Source of the DNA: Bacteroidales bacterium
GTDB taxonomy: Bacteria; Bacteroidota; Bacteroidia; Bacteroidales; UBA1715
Length of the DNA stretch: 15,568 nt
Reading direction: 5' to 3'
NCBI GenBank assembly: GCA_017618935.1
Contig: JAFZTG010000062.1
Coordinates: 1-15,568 of the forward strand
A program made the translations under genes and the position numbers. The notes beneath the pieces were generated by a model. The model searched no databases. It saw nothing but the letters and a program-made list of their open reading frames with translations, and was not told the origin of the DNA. Every line of letters begins with the position of its first letter. Position 1 is the first letter of the stretch. Positions 14,685 to 15,568 of this stretch are shown here, in pieces.

Positions 14685-15568
14685 TTAAATTCCCAATGAT
14701 TTTTTCAAGCCTTCGATTTTCTTGTTCAATTCTTCTTCGGCTTGTTTCAGTTCAGCTTTGCTGCTGATGTTTGTTTTCACGCCGAAATAGAATTTGATGA
14801 GTGGTTCAGTTCCCGAAGGACGGGCTGTAACTTTTGAGCCGTCTTCTGCAAAGAATTGAAGCACGTTTGATTTTGGAAGGTCGATTTTCTCGGTTTTTCC
14901 TGTCTTGCAATCCGTTGTGATTGATTGACCGTAGTCTTTAATGTAAGCCACAGGCGAACCGTTCAATTCTTTAGGAGGATTAGCACGGAAATTGTCCATC
15001 ATTGCCTTGATGGCTTCCTTGCCGGCTTTTCCTTCTTTTTCGATAGAGCAGAGCGATTCTTTGTACATACCGTATTCTACGTATGTGTCAACCAACACGT
15101 CGTACAAACTCTTGCCTTCGTTCTTTGCAACTGCGGCAGCTTCAGCCACGAGCGAGCAGGCAATCACGGCGTCTTTGTCGCGAACGAAGTCGCCAGCCAA
15201 GTAACCGTAGCTTTCCTCGCCACCGCCAATGTATTGTTTTTTGCCTTCCAACAGACGGATTTTTTCACCTATGTATTTGAAGCCAGTCAGCACGTCGAAC
15301 ATTTCAACGCCGAATTTCTTACACATTTCGGTAATCAATTCTGTCGTTACGATAGTTTTTACGACAAACTCCTTGCCTTTCAGCTTGCCTGCCTTTTGCC
15401 AAGCCGACAATAAATATTGTGTAAGAATGGTAGCCGTCTGGTTTCCATTCATTATCACATAGTTACCTTCGGAATTTTTTACAACGATTCCCACGCGGTC
15501 GCCGTCGGGGTCGGTTGCCATAATAATGTCGGCGTTCATTGCCTTACCTTTTTCTATGGCGAGTTTCA
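14685..15568 (-). CDS. Phosphohexomutase (phosphoglucomutase-like), C-terminal part only
   Basis: The gene enters from beyond the window end; about 293 C-terminal residues are present, so the start and the phosphoserine loop (TASHNP in this family) are not visible. What is seen fits the alpha-D-phosphohexomutase family. The metal loop ATDPDGDRVGI lies near 15490-15520, the sugar-binding loop GGEESYGY near 15203-15226 and the phosphate-binding RPSGTEP near 14803-14823. GEESYG rather than a GEMSGH-type loop points to a glucose phosphate substrate, as in PGM2-like enzymes of around 580 residues, which interconvert glucose-1- and glucose-6-phosphate. The Met codon at 15539 is internal: the upstream codons to the window edge continue in frame (KLAIEKGKA). 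It lies 58 bases before pta on the same strand and may be cotranscribed with it. Confidence 0.93.
   Translation of the reverse strand, partial: KLAIEKGKAMNADIIMATDPDGDRVGIVVKNSEGNYVIMNGNQTATILTQYLLSAWQKAGKLKGKEFVVKTIVTTELITEMCKKFGVEMFDVLTGFKYIGEKIRLLEGKKQYIGGGEESYGYLAGDFVRDKDAVIACSLVAEAAAVAKNEGKSLYDVLVDTYVEYGMYKESLCSIEKEGKAGKEAIKAMMDNFRANPPKELNGSPVAYIKDYGQSITTDCKTGKTEKIDLPKSNVLQFFAEDGSKVTARPSGTEPLIKFYFGVKTNISSKAELKQAEEELNKKIEGLKKSLGI

Overview
The window looks like ordinary chromosome from a member of the Bacteroidota, most likely an anaerobic Bacteroidales. Evidence for this: a family S46 dipeptidyl peptidase and a family S10 carboxypeptidase, Bacteroidota-type -7 promoter elements (TAnnTTTG), few Shine-Dalgarno sites, signal peptides cleaved just before Gln, a gyrA followed directly by a TPR gene, and a pgm-pta-ackA acetate block. 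I see no phage, insertion sequence, CRISPR array, tRNA or rRNA. No stretch longer than about 275 bases lacks a gene.

Layout. (1) 1-1756: a Fic-family protein (+) faces a calcineurin-like metallophosphoesterase (-); their 3' ends overlap by 46 bp. (2) 1891-5723 (+): a secreted S46 peptidase with the Arg that marks acidic-residue-specific DPP11, an AI-2E-family membrane permease and a small putative lipoprotein, packed as one operon. (3) 5683-8059 (-): a secreted S10 serine carboxypeptidase, a FabZ/ApeP-like hotdog protein with Gln at the usual catalytic His, and a YbgC-like thioesterase, again one operon. Its last gene overlaps the lipoprotein gene tail to tail by 41 bp. (4) 8036-8307: a divergent promoter region. 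(5) 8308-12233 (+): gyrA and a secreted TPR protein, ending at a strong terminator. (6) 12315-15568 (-): phosphohexomutase (cut by the window end), phosphate acetyltransferase and acetate kinase, with a bidirectional-looking terminator after ackA. Two related palindromic repeats sit in the gaps on either side of pta.

Functionally, regions 2 and 3 suggest use of peptides outside the cytoplasm, and region 6 is the Pta-AckA route from acetyl-CoA to acetate and ATP. I see no clear new multi-gene system. The points most worth a second look are the His-to-Gln hotdog gene paired with a thioesterase outside any visible pathway cluster, the palindromes around pta, the degenerate 11-bp tandem repeat in the Fic gene, and gene starts that change once promoter elements are considered.
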